Part shown: one piece after another, positions 1 through 9,500 of the stretch
How positions within the stretch are numbered: position 1 is the stretch's first letter
How the letters are laid out: every line of letters starts with the position of its first letter
Source: Aquitalea palustris
GTDB taxonomy: Bacteria; Pseudomonadota; Gammaproteobacteria; Burkholderiales; Chromobacteriaceae
Assembly: GCF_003693445.1 (NCBI RefSeq)
Contig: NZ_RFAR01000007.1
Location: 52,397-116,396, forward strand
Length of the DNA stretch: 64,000 bases
Direction of reading: 5' to 3'
The notes under the pieces: model-generated
Database searches by the model: none
The model's input: the letters and a program-made list of their open reading frames with translations, nothing else
What the model was told of the DNA's origin: nothing
Made by a program: the position numbers and the translations under genes

Positions 1-1268
1 TGCGTCCGCTGTTCGAAACCGTGCTCAAGCACGTTCCGACCCCGCCGGGCGATCCGGAAGCGCCGCTGCAGCTGCAAATCTCCGCGCTGGACTATTCCAC
101 CTACACCGGCCGCCTGGGCGTTGGCCGTGTACTGAATGGCCGCATCAAGCCGGGTCAGCAAGTTGTCGTGATGAACCACGAAGTGCAAGTCGCTTCCGGC
201 CGTATCAACCAGGTGCTGGGTTACCAGGGCCTGGAGCGCGTTCCGGTTGAAGAAGCCGAAGCGGGCGACATCATCATCATTTCCGGTCTGGACGATATCG
301 GTATCGGCGTCACCATCTGTGACAAGGAACAACCGGTAGGCCTGCCGATGGTGGCCGTGGACGAGCCGACCCTGACCATGGACTTCATGGTGAACTCCTC
401 GCCGCTGGCCGGCACCGAAGGCAAGTTCGTTACCAGCCGTCAGATCCGTGACCGCCTGACCAAGGAACTGCTGACCAACGTTGCGCTGCGTGTTGAAGAA
501 ACCGAAGACTCCGACGTGTTCCGCGTATCCGGTCGTGGCGAACTGCACCTGACCATCCTGCTGGAAAGCATGCGTCGCGAAGGCTTCGAAATGGCTGTAG
601 CCAAGCCGCGCGTGGTGTACAAGGAAGTGAACGGCGAAAAGTGCGAGCCGTACGAAAACCTGTCCATCGACCTGGAAGATGATCACCAGGGCGGCATCAT
701 GGAAGAAATCGGCCGTCGTCGTGGCGAACTGACCAATATGGAATCCGACGGCCTGGGTCGTACCCGCCTGGAATACCATATTCCGGCACGTGGCCTGATC
801 GGCTTCCAGTCCGACTTCATGACCATGACCCGCGGTACCGGCCTGATGAGCCACGTATTCGACGACTACGGCCCGGTCAAGCCGGACATGCCGGGTCGCC
901 ACAATGGTGTGCTGGTTTCGCAAGAAAACGGCGAAGCCGTGGCCTACGCACTGTGGAAGCTGGAAGATCGCGGCCGCATGTTCGTCTCCCCGGGCGACAA
1001 GCTGTATGAAGGCATGATCATCGGCATTCACAGCCGCGACAACGACCTGGTGGTTAACCCGGTCAAGGGCAAGCAGCTGACCAACGTGCGTGCTTCCGGC
1101 ACTGACGAAGCCGTTCGCCTGACCACCCCGATGAAGATGACTCTGGAATCGGCCGTGGAATTCATCGACGATGACGAACTGGTTGAAATCACGCCCAAGT
1201 CCATTCGTATCCGCAAGCGTTACCTGCAAGAGAACGAACGTCGCAAGATGAACAAGCAAGCTTCCTGA
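1..1268 (+). CDS. typA: Translational GTPase TypA/BipA, 3' part (5' end outside window)
   Basis: Ribosome-binding GTPase of the EF-G/LepA class, linked in other bacteria to stress and low-temperature ribosome assembly. The reading frame is open from base 3, so the gene starts upstream and its GTP-binding G domain is missing here. What remains is domain II (opening with residues like LQLQISALDYSTYTGRLGVG), the EF-G-like domains with RVSGRGELHLTILLE, and the TypA-specific C-terminal domain with PARGLIGFQSDFMTMTRGTG and RKRYLQENERRK. The stop at 1266-1268 is followed within 25 nt by a strong terminator. The family identification is certain; only the N-terminal third cannot be checked. Confidence 0.97.
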   Translation, partial: RPLFETVLKHVPTPPGDPEAPLQLQISALDYSTYTGRLGVGRVLNGRIKPGQQVVVMNHEVQVASGRINQVLGYQGLERVPVEEAEAGDIIIISGLDDIGIGVTICDKEQPVGLPMVAVDEPTLTMDFMVNSSPLAGTEGKFVTSRQIRDRLTKELLTNVALRVEETEDSDVFRVSGRGELHLTILLESMRREGFEMAVAKPRVVYKEVNGEKCEPYENLSIDLEDDHQGGIMEEIGRRRGELTNMESDGLGRTRLEYHIPARGLIGFQSDFMTMTRGTGLMSHVFDDYGPVKPDMPGRHNGVLVSQENGEAVAYALWKLEDRGRMFVSPGDKLYEGMIIGIHSRDNDLVVNPVKGKQLTNVRASGTDEAVRLTTPMKMTLESAVEFIDDDELVEITPKSIRIRKRYLQENERRKMNKQAS

Positions 1269-1289
1269 TCTTTCAGAGGAGTGACAAAA

Positions 1290-1313
1290 GGCAGCCAATG
1301 GCTGCCTTTTTTT
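1290..1313 (+). terminator. Rho-independent terminator of typA
   Basis: A perfect 7-bp stem (GGCAGCC / GGCTGCC, 1290-1296 and 1300-1306) with an AAT loop is followed by seven T residues. It lies 21 nt after the typA stop codon. Confidence 0.93.
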
Positions 1314-1345
1314 GCGACAAACTTTATATGTAAGTAAATATTTAG

Positions 1346-1374
1346 TTGACTAGGGGTTATTTGATAGATATAAA
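1346..1374 (+). promoter_or_regulatory. Sigma-70-type promoter for the small RNA candidate
   Basis: TTGACT at 1346-1351 and TATAAA at 1369-1374 are separated by exactly 17 nt. The element lies after the typA terminator in an AT-rich gap. The expected start of transcription is about 1381, and no plus-strand coding region follows before the next terminator. Confidence 0.65.
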
Positions 1375-1380
1375 TCGAAA

Positions 1381-1448
1381 TGCGAGGTTCCCGCCTCGTA
1401 TCTATCCCCGCTAAACGTTTGATCCCGGCCTGCGCCGGGATTTTTTTT
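1381..1448 (+). ncRNA. Candidate 68-nt small RNA, unassigned family
   Basis: A self-contained transcription unit lies between typA and the convergent gene ending at 1462. It has the promoter at 1346-1374, a first hairpin that begins at the predicted start (TGCGAGG 1381-1387 with CCTCGTA 1394-1400, one G-U pair, loop TTCCCG), a 21-nt single-stranded stretch containing TATCCCCGC, and a terminator hairpin with eight T residues. The C-rich loop and linker could pair with G-rich ribosome-binding sites, as many trans-acting bacterial sRNAs do; that role is inferred. No start codon with a ribosome-binding site was seen inside. I do not recognise the family. Confidence 0.55.
1422..1448 (+). terminator. 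Rho-independent terminator ending the small RNA candidate
   Basis: An 8-bp perfect stem (ATCCCGGC 1422-1429, GCCGGGAT 1434-1441, loop CTGC) runs into an eight-T tract (1441-1448). The T tract is on the plus strand only, so it terminates rightward transcription and not the leftward gene that ends at 1462. Confidence 0.88.
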
Positions 1449-1461
1449 GCTTGCTTACGGA

Positions 1462-2313
1462 TTACAGGGTCAGCGCAGCGGGGAGGGGGTGGCCCGCCGC
1501 AGCGGGTGGCATGCTCACGTCCATTGATAACAGCAGGCAGAGCTTGATGGCGCGAATCACTGAAATATTGACATCATCCCGACCCAGGCCCAAGGCAGCA
1601 TCATCCTGCCTGGGGTGATCGTGCAGAATGGTTTCGCGCCGCGCCTGCAGGGTATCGAGCAGCGGATCGTCCAGGTAGGCAAGCAGGCTGCCTTCCTGTG
1701 GAAACAGCAGCTTCAGCCACAAACGCAGCCGCTCCACACCACGGATATTGTTTTCTTCCAGCAGAATGCTGCCCAGCTTGTGCTGTACGGCAAAGTCGTG
1801 GCGCTGCAGTACTTCGCTGCGGAATAGCTTGTCACGGTGAATGGGCTTGAGCTGCTCCAGTGCATCCAGCACCAGCAGCGGGTTACGGTTGCAGCTCAGC
1901 TCGATGAAATCGCGCAGCAGTGCCTCGATGATGTCCCAGGCCAGTGCCGCCGCCAGTGCGTTGAGTCGCTGGAATACCACGCCACCATGCTGGTGTTCGA
2001 TAAAGGAAAATACCTTGCGCATTTCCTGTTCCAGCTGGTTGAGCCCGTCCTCGCTGCGAATCAGGCTGGCAAAGGCCTCTTCCCCCAGCTGCTCACTCAG
2101 TCGTGCCGCCTGACTGGCATAGACCATGTCAAACGGCATGCACAACATCGACTTGATGGCAAAGATCCGCTCCAGCGCCCCCAGGCATAACTGGCGCAGC
2201 GCAGGGTCGGGACAGCGGCGAATGATGGCCTGCAGCTTCAGCTGCAGCTGGGAAAACGAAGCGGCACTGCTATAGGTCACGCTGTCTTTCATTGCCTCAC
2301 TCATCTGCGCCAT
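1462..2313 (-). CDS. Unidentified 283-residue soluble protein
   Basis: I do not recognise this protein. It is predicted to be cytoplasmic, largely helical and Leu/Arg rich, with no signal peptide, no membrane segment and no recognisable catalytic motif. The last 20 residues are low-complexity (Pro/Ala/Leu). The start at 2313 has a weak upstream GGCGGG; an ATG three codons in is equally possible. Codon use matches the neighbouring genes, which supports a real gene. It is convergent with the small RNA candidate and lies 124 nt downstream of ddpX on the same strand, but that spacing gives no strong functional link. Confidence 0.75.
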   Translation of the reverse strand: MAQMSEAMKDSVTYSSAASFSQLQLKLQAIIRRCPDPALRQLCLGALERIFAIKSMLCMPFDMVYASQAARLSEQLGEEAFASLIRSEDGLNQLEQEMRKVFSFIEHQHGGVVFQRLNALAAALAWDIIEALLRDFIELSCNRNPLLVLDALEQLKPIHRDKLFRSEVLQRHDFAVQHKLGSILLEENNIRGVERLRLWLKLLFPQEGSLLAYLDDPLLDTLQARRETILHDHPRQDDAALGLGRDDVNISVIRAIKLCLLLSMDVSMPPAAAGHPLPAALTL

Positions 2314-2437
2314 GCCCGCCAGGATTCGAATACTTGTTTAAATTGTTTTAATTATTGCAGGGTGGATGAGACTTGATTTCCCGGTCTGCGTCAAGTCAGC
2401 GCAACTTGGCTGGTGAGCTGTGCATGTGTGGGGGAGG

Positions 2438-3052
2438 CTATTCCACCAGCAGCATATTGGCGCGTATCCAGCCGCTGTCAGCAGCTTCAAAGTGCCACCA
2501 TTCACTGGCAATGCCGTGAAAACCAGCTTGCTGCATGCAGTCGCGCAGCAACTCGCGCAGCTCTAGTTGCTGATGGTCTAGCAGGCCAGCCTGCAACATC
2601 TGCCTTTCCTGTGCCGGCTGCGCCAGCAGCGTGAAATCATCAAAACGGGTGCCCAGGTCCTGCTCTTGCCCGCATTCGTCTTCCAGCGTTACATCCACGG
2701 CCATGCCAAAGCTGTGGATTGAACCACGCGCCGGGTCGGCTACATAAATATGCTGCGGCGTGCCCTTTACCCTGTCCCACAGCAGGCGCTGCACCCGTCC
2801 GGGCCGCAGTGCGTCCAGCACCCGCAGGCGCCAGCCCGGTCGTTCAGCTTGCAGCCTGTTCGCCGCGCGAGCCAATTGACTGGCAGCCTGGCTGTGCAGC
2901 AGGCCGCCATCAAAATCACCATACAGATTGTGTCCGATGAAGTTGTCCTCCCCGGCATAGCGTAAATCCAGGTGGATGCCCGGCATCTGGTGAATTGAGA
3001 TGTATTCCGGGTGCGTGAGTACGTCTTCCAGCTGAATGGTGGTGATGTGCAT
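2438..3052 (-). CDS. ddpX: D-alanyl-D-alanine dipeptidase (DdpX/VanX family)
   Basis: Zinc peptidase that cleaves D-Ala-D-Ala, either to recycle cell-wall dipeptide as a nutrient (DdpX) or in glycopeptide resistance (VanX). The 204-residue product has the family signature: RPG around Arg83, SIHSFGMAVD with His113 and Asp120 as zinc ligands, and EWWH with catalytic Glu184 and ligand His187. An upstream in-frame ATG at 3106 would add 18 residues but lacks a ribosome-binding site and exceeds the usual length, so the ATG at 3052 was chosen. There is no vanH/vanA-type neighbour, so a nutritional or recycling role is favoured. The gene is divergent from a DppA-like binding protein, which recalls the E. 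coli ddpXABCDF unit. Confidence 0.92.
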   Translation of the reverse strand: MHITTIQLEDVLTHPEYISIHQMPGIHLDLRYAGEDNFIGHNLYGDFDGGLLHSQAASQLARAANRLQAERPGWRLRVLDALRPGRVQRLLWDRVKGTPQHIYVADPARGSIHSFGMAVDVTLEDECGQEQDLGTRFDDFTLLAQPAQERQMLQAGLLDHQQLELRELLRDCMQQAGFHGIASEWWHFEAADSGWIRANMLLVE

Positions 3053-3309
3053 GGGGAGATTCCGGTTGATCTGGCAAAAACGTGGCAAACAGGCGGCATG
3101 TTGCAATAGTCTTGATCATCTGGGCAGCATTCCGCCATGTATCTTCCCCGAGCAGGCAGGGCGAAGCAATGACCCGCGGCGCAGCCTGCCTGCGTACGAC
3201 TGATGCCTCATTGTTTGTGCCAGTGCTGGTCGGCAGTTTGGCGCTTTCGGTTATGATGCGGGCTTTGGTGGCATGGCAATGTAGCAGCCGCCGCATGAGG
3301 GAGGTTTCG

Positions 3310-4887
3310 ATGATATTGCACAAGCTGCTCCTGGCGATGAGCCTGAGCGCGGCAGCCTTGCCAGCATTGGCTGCCAAGCCCCTGGTGTTCTGTGCCGAAA
3401 CGGCACCGGAGGGCTTTGATCCGGCGTTATGGGATAGCGCGTCCACTTATAATGTGACGCGGCAGATCTTCCAGGGACTGGTGGCCTTCAAGCGGGGCGG
3501 GGTGGATATCGTGCCGGCACTGGCCAGCAAGTGGGAAATATCGGCGGATGGCTTGAGCTATACCTTTCATCTGCGCAAGGGCGTGAAATTTCAGCACACG
3601 GATTATTTCAGCCCGACCCGCAGCTTTTCCGCCGATGACGTGGTGTTCACCGTGCAGCGCTGGATCAAGCCGGAACTGGCTTTCAACATGGCCTTCAAGA
3701 CCCAGCTGCTGGGGCCGGCCAATTACGGCATCGCCCAGTCGCTGGCCAGTGTGCAGAAGCTAGACCCCTACACGGTGCGGCTGCAACTGAAAGAGCGTAA
3801 TGCCACCTTTCTGAGTTTTCTGGCCATGGGCTTTGCCGGCATGCAGTCGGCCGAGTACGCCGAGCATCTGCTGCAGCAGAATCGTGCAGCCGACATCAAT
3901 CAGCAGCCAGTCGGCACCGGGCCATACCAGTTCAAGAGCTACGCCAAGGATTCGGCGGTGCGCCTGCAGGCCAATGCCGACTACTGGGGGCGACCGCAAC
4001 TCACCCGCAGCCTGATTTTTGCCATCGTCACCGATCCGCAGGTGCGCATCCAGAAGTTGAAAAACAATGAATGCCAACTGGCGGCCGCAGTACGCGAGGC
4101 CGACCTGGACAGTCTGCAGGCCGACCGTAATATCAAGGTCGACAGTACCGGGGCCATGAATATTTCCTACCTGGCCTATAACCTGAAACGGCCACAGCTG
4201 GCCAATCGTGATGTGCGGGTGGCGCTGGATATCGCCATTGACCGCGATGCCCTGTTCAAGGCGCTGTTTCCCAAGGGCGGTGCCACGCAGGCGGTTAATC
4301 CCTTTCCGCCGGCGGTATGGGGCTGGAACGGCAAAACCCGCAATGAATACAATCCGGCGCGGGCGCGGCAATTACTGGCCAAGGCAGGCTATCCGGATGG
4401 TTTCAGCATCAATCTGTGGGCTTTGCCGGTGCAGCGGCCAACCAATCCCAATGGCAAGCTGATGGCGCAGATGATCCAGCAAGACTGGGCCAGGATAGGC
4501 GTCAAGGCCAATATCCAGAGTTACGAATGGGGCGAGTATCTGAAGCGGGCGGGGCAGGGCGAGCATGATGTCTATATGAGCGGGCTGACCAGCGACTCCG
4601 GCGATCCTGATGACTTCCTGTGGACCTCACTCTCCTGCAGCGTCAGCAAGAATGGCCAGCGTTTCTGCAATCAGGAATTTGACCAGCTTTTGCTGAAGGC
4701 CCGCCAGACTAACGACCGCAAGCAGCGCACGGCCTACTACCTGAAAGCGCAGGACATTTTCAAGCGCGAACGGCCGTGGATCACCATGGCGCATTCGCGC
4801 ATTTATATTCCGATGCGCAAGGAAGTACAGGGTTTTGTGATGAATCCGAACGGATCGTTCGGCTTTGAGGATGTCTATGTGAAATAG
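3310..4887 (+). CDS. DppA-like periplasmic peptide-binding protein of an ABC transporter
   Basis: Family-5 extracellular solute-binding protein, 525 residues, close to DppA length. An N-terminal signal peptide (MILHKLLLAMSLSAAALPALAA) directs export. Typical segments follow: NVTRQIFQGLVAF, SADGLSYTFHLRKGVKFQ, FSADDVVFT and, near the C-terminus, MNPNGSFGFEDVYVK. The start is set by AGGGAGG at 3298-3304, 5 nt before the ATG; the frame is open further upstream but that region looks non-coding. No permease or ATPase gene is adjacent, so it must work with a transporter encoded elsewhere. Divergence from ddpX suggests binding of dipeptides, possibly D-Ala-D-Ala; the ligand is inferred. Confidence 0.92.
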   Translation: MILHKLLLAMSLSAAALPALAAKPLVFCAETAPEGFDPALWDSASTYNVTRQIFQGLVAFKRGGVDIVPALASKWEISADGLSYTFHLRKGVKFQHTDYFSPTRSFSADDVVFTVQRWIKPELAFNMAFKTQLLGPANYGIAQSLASVQKLDPYTVRLQLKERNATFLSFLAMGFAGMQSAEYAEHLLQQNRAADINQQPVGTGPYQFKSYAKDSAVRLQANADYWGRPQLTRSLIFAIVTDPQVRIQKLKNNECQLAAAVREADLDSLQADRNIKVDSTGAMNISYLAYNLKRPQLANRDVRVALDIAIDRDALFKALFPKGGATQAVNPFPPAVWGWNGKTRNEYNPARARQLLAKAGYPDGFSINLWALPVQRPTNPNGKLMAQMIQQDWARIGVKANIQSYEWGEYLKRAGQGEHDVYMSGLTSDSGDPDDFLWTSLSCSVSKNGQRFCNQEFDQLLLKARQTNDRKQRTAYYLKAQDIFKRERPWITMAHSRIYIPMRKEVQGFVMNPNGSFGFEDVYVK

Positions 4888-4897
4888 GCCGCCCCGG

Positions 4898-4925
4898 CTG
4901 GCAGCGGGATCATTCCCGCTGCCAG
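4898..4925 (+). terminator. Hairpin after the dppA-like gene
   Basis: A 12-bp perfect stem (CTGGCAGCGGGA 4898-4909, TCCCGCTGCCAG 4914-4925, loop TCAT) lies 11 nt after the stop codon. There is no T tract, so it may be an mRNA-end stabiliser or a weak or Rho-assisted terminator. Confidence 0.55.
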
Positions 4926-5107
4926 CAAGGTCTGGCTTGTTGACTGCCTTGGCAGTCTGTTCCCGCTTGCACGCATCTTCCCCGATGTGTTCGCACACCG
5001 TTGCCGGAGCCTTCCCCAAGGCCTGCCCGGCAGCTTGTCACAGAGTATTCAGGCGGCTGACATATTGTTGCCTGCTCGCTGTATCTGTTGGTCCTATCTT
5101 ACTTATT

Positions 5108-5125
5108 TCTGAGAGCCTTCTCAGA
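5108..5125. repeat. Inverted repeat upstream of the efflux operon
   Basis: TCTGAGA (5108-5114) and TCTCAGA (5119-5125) are perfect inverted arms around GCCT. The site is about 200 nt upstream of the candidate acrA promoter. It could be a protein site or a small hairpin; no regulator is assigned. Confidence 0.4.
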
Positions 5126-5307
5126 CAATATGCAAATAACTCGTGAAAATACCTAAGTAAACTTACGTAGTGTTGCGTGAATGTCATTATTGTGAAGTTT
5201 TGATTGAATAAATTGCGGCTATTTGGTTTAAAGAATGAAGTGTTGGGCAATAAATCCGGCCGTTCGCAGCATGCGAGCCTATGTTTTACCGGAATTTACC
5301 TGCTTAT

Positions 5308-5336
5308 TTGCAAGCATACAGTCGCGTATGTATTTA
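5308..5336 (+). promoter_or_regulatory. Candidate acrAB-oprM promoter with embedded TetR-type operator
   Basis: TTGCAA (5308-5313) and TATTTA (5331-5336) are 17 nt apart. The spacer contains the inverted repeat CATAC-AGTCGC-GTATG (5315-5330). CATAC/GTATG half-sites also occur in the E. coli acrAB operator bound by AcrR, though with a longer spacing there. Placement between -35 and -10 fits repression by the AcrR-like protein encoded at the end of this gene set. Confidence 0.5.
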
Positions 5337-5408
5337 AAATGAGCCAACTGAACGACTGGGCGCTCAGACCCGGCGCAGTGCAGTTCTTCATCATCTTCAA
5401 GCTCTGGA

Positions 5409-6578
5409 ATGTTTATGCACATCAAGCAAGCCTCACCCGCTCTCAAGCTTGTCGCCGCCTTGCTGCTGTCCGCTGCACTGAGCAGCTGTGGCAAGTCGCA
5501 AACCGCCGGCATGCCAGCCGCCGGCCCGGTCAGCGTCGGCATCATGACCCTGCAAGCACAGGACACCGTTATCAGCCGCGAGTTGCCGGCACGAATTTCT
5601 GCCTTTACCGTGGCCGAAATCCGCCCGCAAGTTGGCGGCATCATCCAGAAGCGCCTGTTTACCGAAGGCGGCGAGGTCAAGGCCGGACAGGTGCTGTACC
5701 AGATTAATCCGGACACCTACCAGGCGGCCTACCAGACCGCTCAGGCCAGCCTGGCCAAGGCGGAGGCCACACTGACTTCGGCCGACCTTAAAGCCAAGCG
5801 TTATGCCCAGCTGGCGGAAATCAAGGCCATCAGCAGCCAGGATAATGACGATGCCCGTGCGGCATTGCTGCAGGCGCGTGCCGATGTGGCTACCGCCAAG
5901 GCCTCGGTAGAAACTGCCCGCATCAATCTGGCTTACACTCGCATCACCGCGCCGGTCAGCGGCCGTATCGGCAAATCCAGCGTGACTGCCGGCGCCCTGG
6001 TGACCGCCAACCAGACCACCGCGCTGGCCACGGTGCAGCAACTGGCCACGGCCTATGTCGACATGACTCAATCCAGCACCGAGCTGTTGCACCTGCGCCG
6101 CGACTTCGCCAAGGGGGCACTGCAAAGCCAGCCGGGCAAGGCCAAGGTGAAGTTGATCCTGGAAGACGGTAGTGAATACGCCAAAGAAGGCGAACTGCAG
6201 TTTTCCGACATCACGGTGGATGCCAGCACCGGCATGGTGACCTTGCGCGCCACCTTTGATAACCCGAATGGCGAATTGCTGCCCGGCATGTTTGTCCGTG
6301 CGCGACTGGAGCAGGGCGTACGCCAGCATGCCTTGCTGCTGCCGCAGCAGGCCGTTACCCGCAATCAGAAGGGTGATGCCATCGTGATGGTGGTAGGCCA
6401 GGACAACAAGGTTAGCGCCCGCACCATCCAGACCAGCCAGACCGTTGGCAATAAATGGCTGGTGGACAGCGGCCTGCAAGGGGGCGAGCGCATCGTGGTG
6501 GAAGGCTTGATGAAGGTGCAGGACGGTACCGTCGTCAAGGCGGAACCGCTTGCTGCCAACGCTTCTGCTGCCAAGTAA
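5409..6578 (+). CDS. acrA: RND efflux periplasmic adaptor (AcrA/MexA family lipoprotein)
   Basis: Membrane-fusion protein joining the inner-membrane pump to the outer-membrane channel. The N-terminus is a lipoprotein signal with lipobox LSSC, so it should be lipid-anchored in the inner membrane. It then shows the first biotinyl-lipoyl half (AEIRPQVGGIIQKRLFTEGGEVKAGQVLYQI), an alpha-hairpin rich in Ala, Lys and Gln (about residues 100-165), the second lipoyl half (LAYTRITAPVSGRIG) and a C-terminal beta-barrel and membrane-proximal domain. Length (389) matches AcrA. An ATG at 5415 has GGA six nt upstream and may be the true start. acrB follows after 15 nt. Confidence 0.95.
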   Translation: MFMHIKQASPALKLVAALLLSAALSSCGKSQTAGMPAAGPVSVGIMTLQAQDTVISRELPARISAFTVAEIRPQVGGIIQKRLFTEGGEVKAGQVLYQINPDTYQAAYQTAQASLAKAEATLTSADLKAKRYAQLAEIKAISSQDNDDARAALLQARADVATAKASVETARINLAYTRITAPVSGRIGKSSVTAGALVTANQTTALATVQQLATAYVDMTQSSTELLHLRRDFAKGALQSQPGKAKVKLILEDGSEYAKEGELQFSDITVDASTGMVTLRATFDNPNGELLPGMFVRARLEQGVRQHALLLPQQAVTRNQKGDAIVMVVGQDNKVSARTIQTSQTVGNKWLVDSGLQGGERIVVEGLMKVQDGTVVKAEPLAANASAAK

Positions 6579-6593
6579 ACCGGGAAAAGATTC

Positions 6594-9500
6594 ATGTCGA
6601 AATTTTTTATTGACCGGCCGATCTTTGCCTGGGTGATCGCCATTGTGATCATGCTGGCCGGCCTGCTGTCGATTCGCAGCCTGCCGGTGTCACAGTACCC
6701 GGCCATCGCGCCGCCGCAAATCGCCATCAACGCAACCTATCCCGGGGCTTCGGCCAAAACCGTGGAAGACAGCGTTACCCAGGTGATCGAGCAGAAGATG
6801 CAGGGTATCGACCACCTGCGTTACATGAACTCCACCAGTGACGACACCGGTGCAGTCACCATCACCATGACCTTCGATGCCGGCACCAACCCGGACACCG
6901 CACAGGTGCAGGTGCAAAACAAGCTGCAGTCCGCCATGGCTGCCTTGCCCACCGTCGTGCAGCAGCAGGGCATTACTGTGACCAAGTCGGCGCGTAACTT
7001 CCTGATGGTGGTGGGTTTTGTCTCGGAAGATGGCAGCATGAACGGCACCGACCTGGGTGACTATGTTGCCAGCAACCTGCAGGATACCCTCAGCCGGGTC
7101 AATGGCGTGGGTGAAGTGTCCTTGTTTGGTTCGCAGTATTCGATGCGCATCTGGCTGGACCCCAACAAGCTCAATAGCTATCAGCTGACCACCGGCGATG
7201 TTTCCACCGCCATCACGGCACAGAATGCCCAGGTATCCGCTGGCCAGCTGGGTGGCTTGCCGGCCAAGCCTGGTCAGCAGCTGAATGCCACCATCGTGGC
7301 GCAGACCCGGCTGTCCAGCGCCGAGCAGTTTGGCAAAATCCTGCTGAAAGTGAATACCGATGGCTCACGCGTGCTGCTCAAGGACGTGGCCCGTATCGAA
7401 CTGGGGGCAGAAACCTATCGCACCAAGGCCCTGTTCAATGGCAAGCCGGCGACCGGTGTGGCCATCAAGCTGGCCAGTGGTGCCAATGCACTGGACACCG
7501 CCCAGGCCGTGCGCGACAAGGTGGCCGAGCTGTCGGCCTACTTCCCCAAGAGTGTGAAGGCGGTTTACCCGTATGACACTACGCCGTTTGTAAAAATCTC
7601 CATCGAAGAAGTGGTGAAGACGCTGGTGGAAGCCATCGGCCTGGTGTTTGTGGTGATGTATGTCTTCCTGCAAAACTTCCGCGCCACGCTGATTCCCACC
7701 ATCGCGGTACCAGTAGTGCTGCTGGGTACTTTTGGTGTGATGGCCGCCACGGGCTTTTCCATCAATACCCTGACCATGTTTGGCCTGGTGCTGGCCATTG
7801 GCCTGCTGGTGGATGATGCCATCGTGGTGGTGGAAAACGTCGAACGGGTGATGAGCGAGGAGGGCCTGCCTCCGCGTGAAGCCACGCGCAAATCAATGGG
7901 CCAGATTACCGGCGCACTGATCGGTATCGCGCTGGTGCTGGCGGCGGTGTTTGTGCCGATGGCCTTCTTTGGTGGCTCTACCGGCGTCATCTATCGCCAG
8001 TTCTCCATTACCGTGGTGTCGTCGATGGCACTGTCGGTGCTGGTGGCCCTGGTGTTGACTCCGGCTTTGTGCGCAACCTTGCTCAAGCCGGTAGAGAAAG
8101 GCCATGGTGTCGGTCATGAATACACCGGTATCTTCGGCTGGTTTAACCGTACCTTCGACCGCAATAGTGAGCGCTATCAGGGCATCGTGGCGCGCATGCT
8201 GAAAAAATCGCTGCGCTATATGGTGATTTACCTCGGCATCATCATCGCCATGGCGGTGCTGTTCATGCGGCTGCCGACGTCCTTCCTGCCGGAAGAAGAC
8301 CAGGGCATTCTGTTTACCCAGGTGCAATTGCCGCCGGGTGCCACCCAGGAACGTACCGATGCTGCCTTGCTGCAAGTGCAAAAGCATTTCCTGGCGGATC
8401 CGGCCGTCAATTCGCTGTTTACCGTGTCCGGCTTCGGTTTTGCCGGTAGCGGCCAGAACATGGGTCTGGGTTTTGTCCAGCTCAAGCCCTGGGATCAGCG
8501 TAACCGGCCGGACCTGACCGTGAAAGCGGTCGCTGGCCGTGCCATGGGTGCATTCAGCCAGATCCGCGATGCCATGATCTTTGCCTTTGCCCCGCCAGCG
8601 GTGATGGAGCTGGGCAATGCCTCCGGTTTCGACCTGCAATTGCAGGACCGTGCCGGCTTGGGGCATGACAAGCTGATGGCTGCACGCAACCAGTTGCTGG
8701 GCATGGCTGCCAAGAACCCGCTGTTGATGGCGGTACGCCCCAACGGTCTGAGCGACAACCCGCAATACCTGCTGGATGTCGATCACGAAAAGGCCAATGC
8801 CTTGGGTGTATCGGTTGCTGACATCAATACCACGCTGAGTACTGCCATCGGTTCCAGCTATGTCAACGACTTCATCGACCGCGGCCGTATCAAGAAAGTC
8901 TATCTGCAGGGCGATGCGCCATACCGCATGTCACCGGAAGATCTGGGTAACTGGTATGTGCGTAACAGCAGCGGCAGCATGGTCCCGTTCTCGGCCTTTG
9001 CCAGCTCGCACTGGGGCTTTGGCTCGCCGCGTCTGGAGCGCTACAACGGCCAGTCGTCGGTGGAAATCCAGGGTTCGCCGGCAGCCGGTGTCAGTACCGG
9101 TACTGCGATGAGCGAGATGGAAAACATGATCAAGCAGCTGCCGCCTGGCATAGGTTTCGAATGGACCGGGCTGTCTTACGAAGAGCGCCTGTCCGGCTCG
9201 CAAGCGCCGGCGCTGTATGCCATTTCGCTGCTCATTGTCTTCCTGTGCCTGGCGGCGCTGTATGAAAGCTGGTCGATCCCCTTCTCGGTGATGATGGTGG
9301 TGCCGCTGGGGGTGATCGGTGCCTTGCTCGCTGCCAGCCTGCGTGGCCTGTCCAATGACGTGTATTTCCAGGTGGGTCTGTTGACCACCATCGGTCTGGC
9401 CTCGAAGAACGCCATTCTGATTGTGGAATTTGCCAAGGAGCAGCAGGAACACGGCAAGGAATTGATTGCCGCCACCATGGAAGCGGTACGCATGCGGCTG

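Larger units (their letters stand above)
4888..5407. other. 520-bp intergenic region upstream of the efflux operon
   Basis: No convincing gene is present. The region holds a hairpin after dppA (4898-4925), a 7-bp inverted repeat (5108-5125), the dyad TAAGT-AA-ACTTA near 5154-5165, and the candidate efflux promoter with operator (5308-5336). Short open frames here lack ribosome-binding sites and protein-like composition. Confidence 0.6.

Noticed and set aside
3107..3309. N-terminal extension of the DppA-like protein (frame open from 3082)
   Set aside because: The signal peptide and AGGGAGG at 3298-3304 fix the start at 3310; upstream codons give no export signal.
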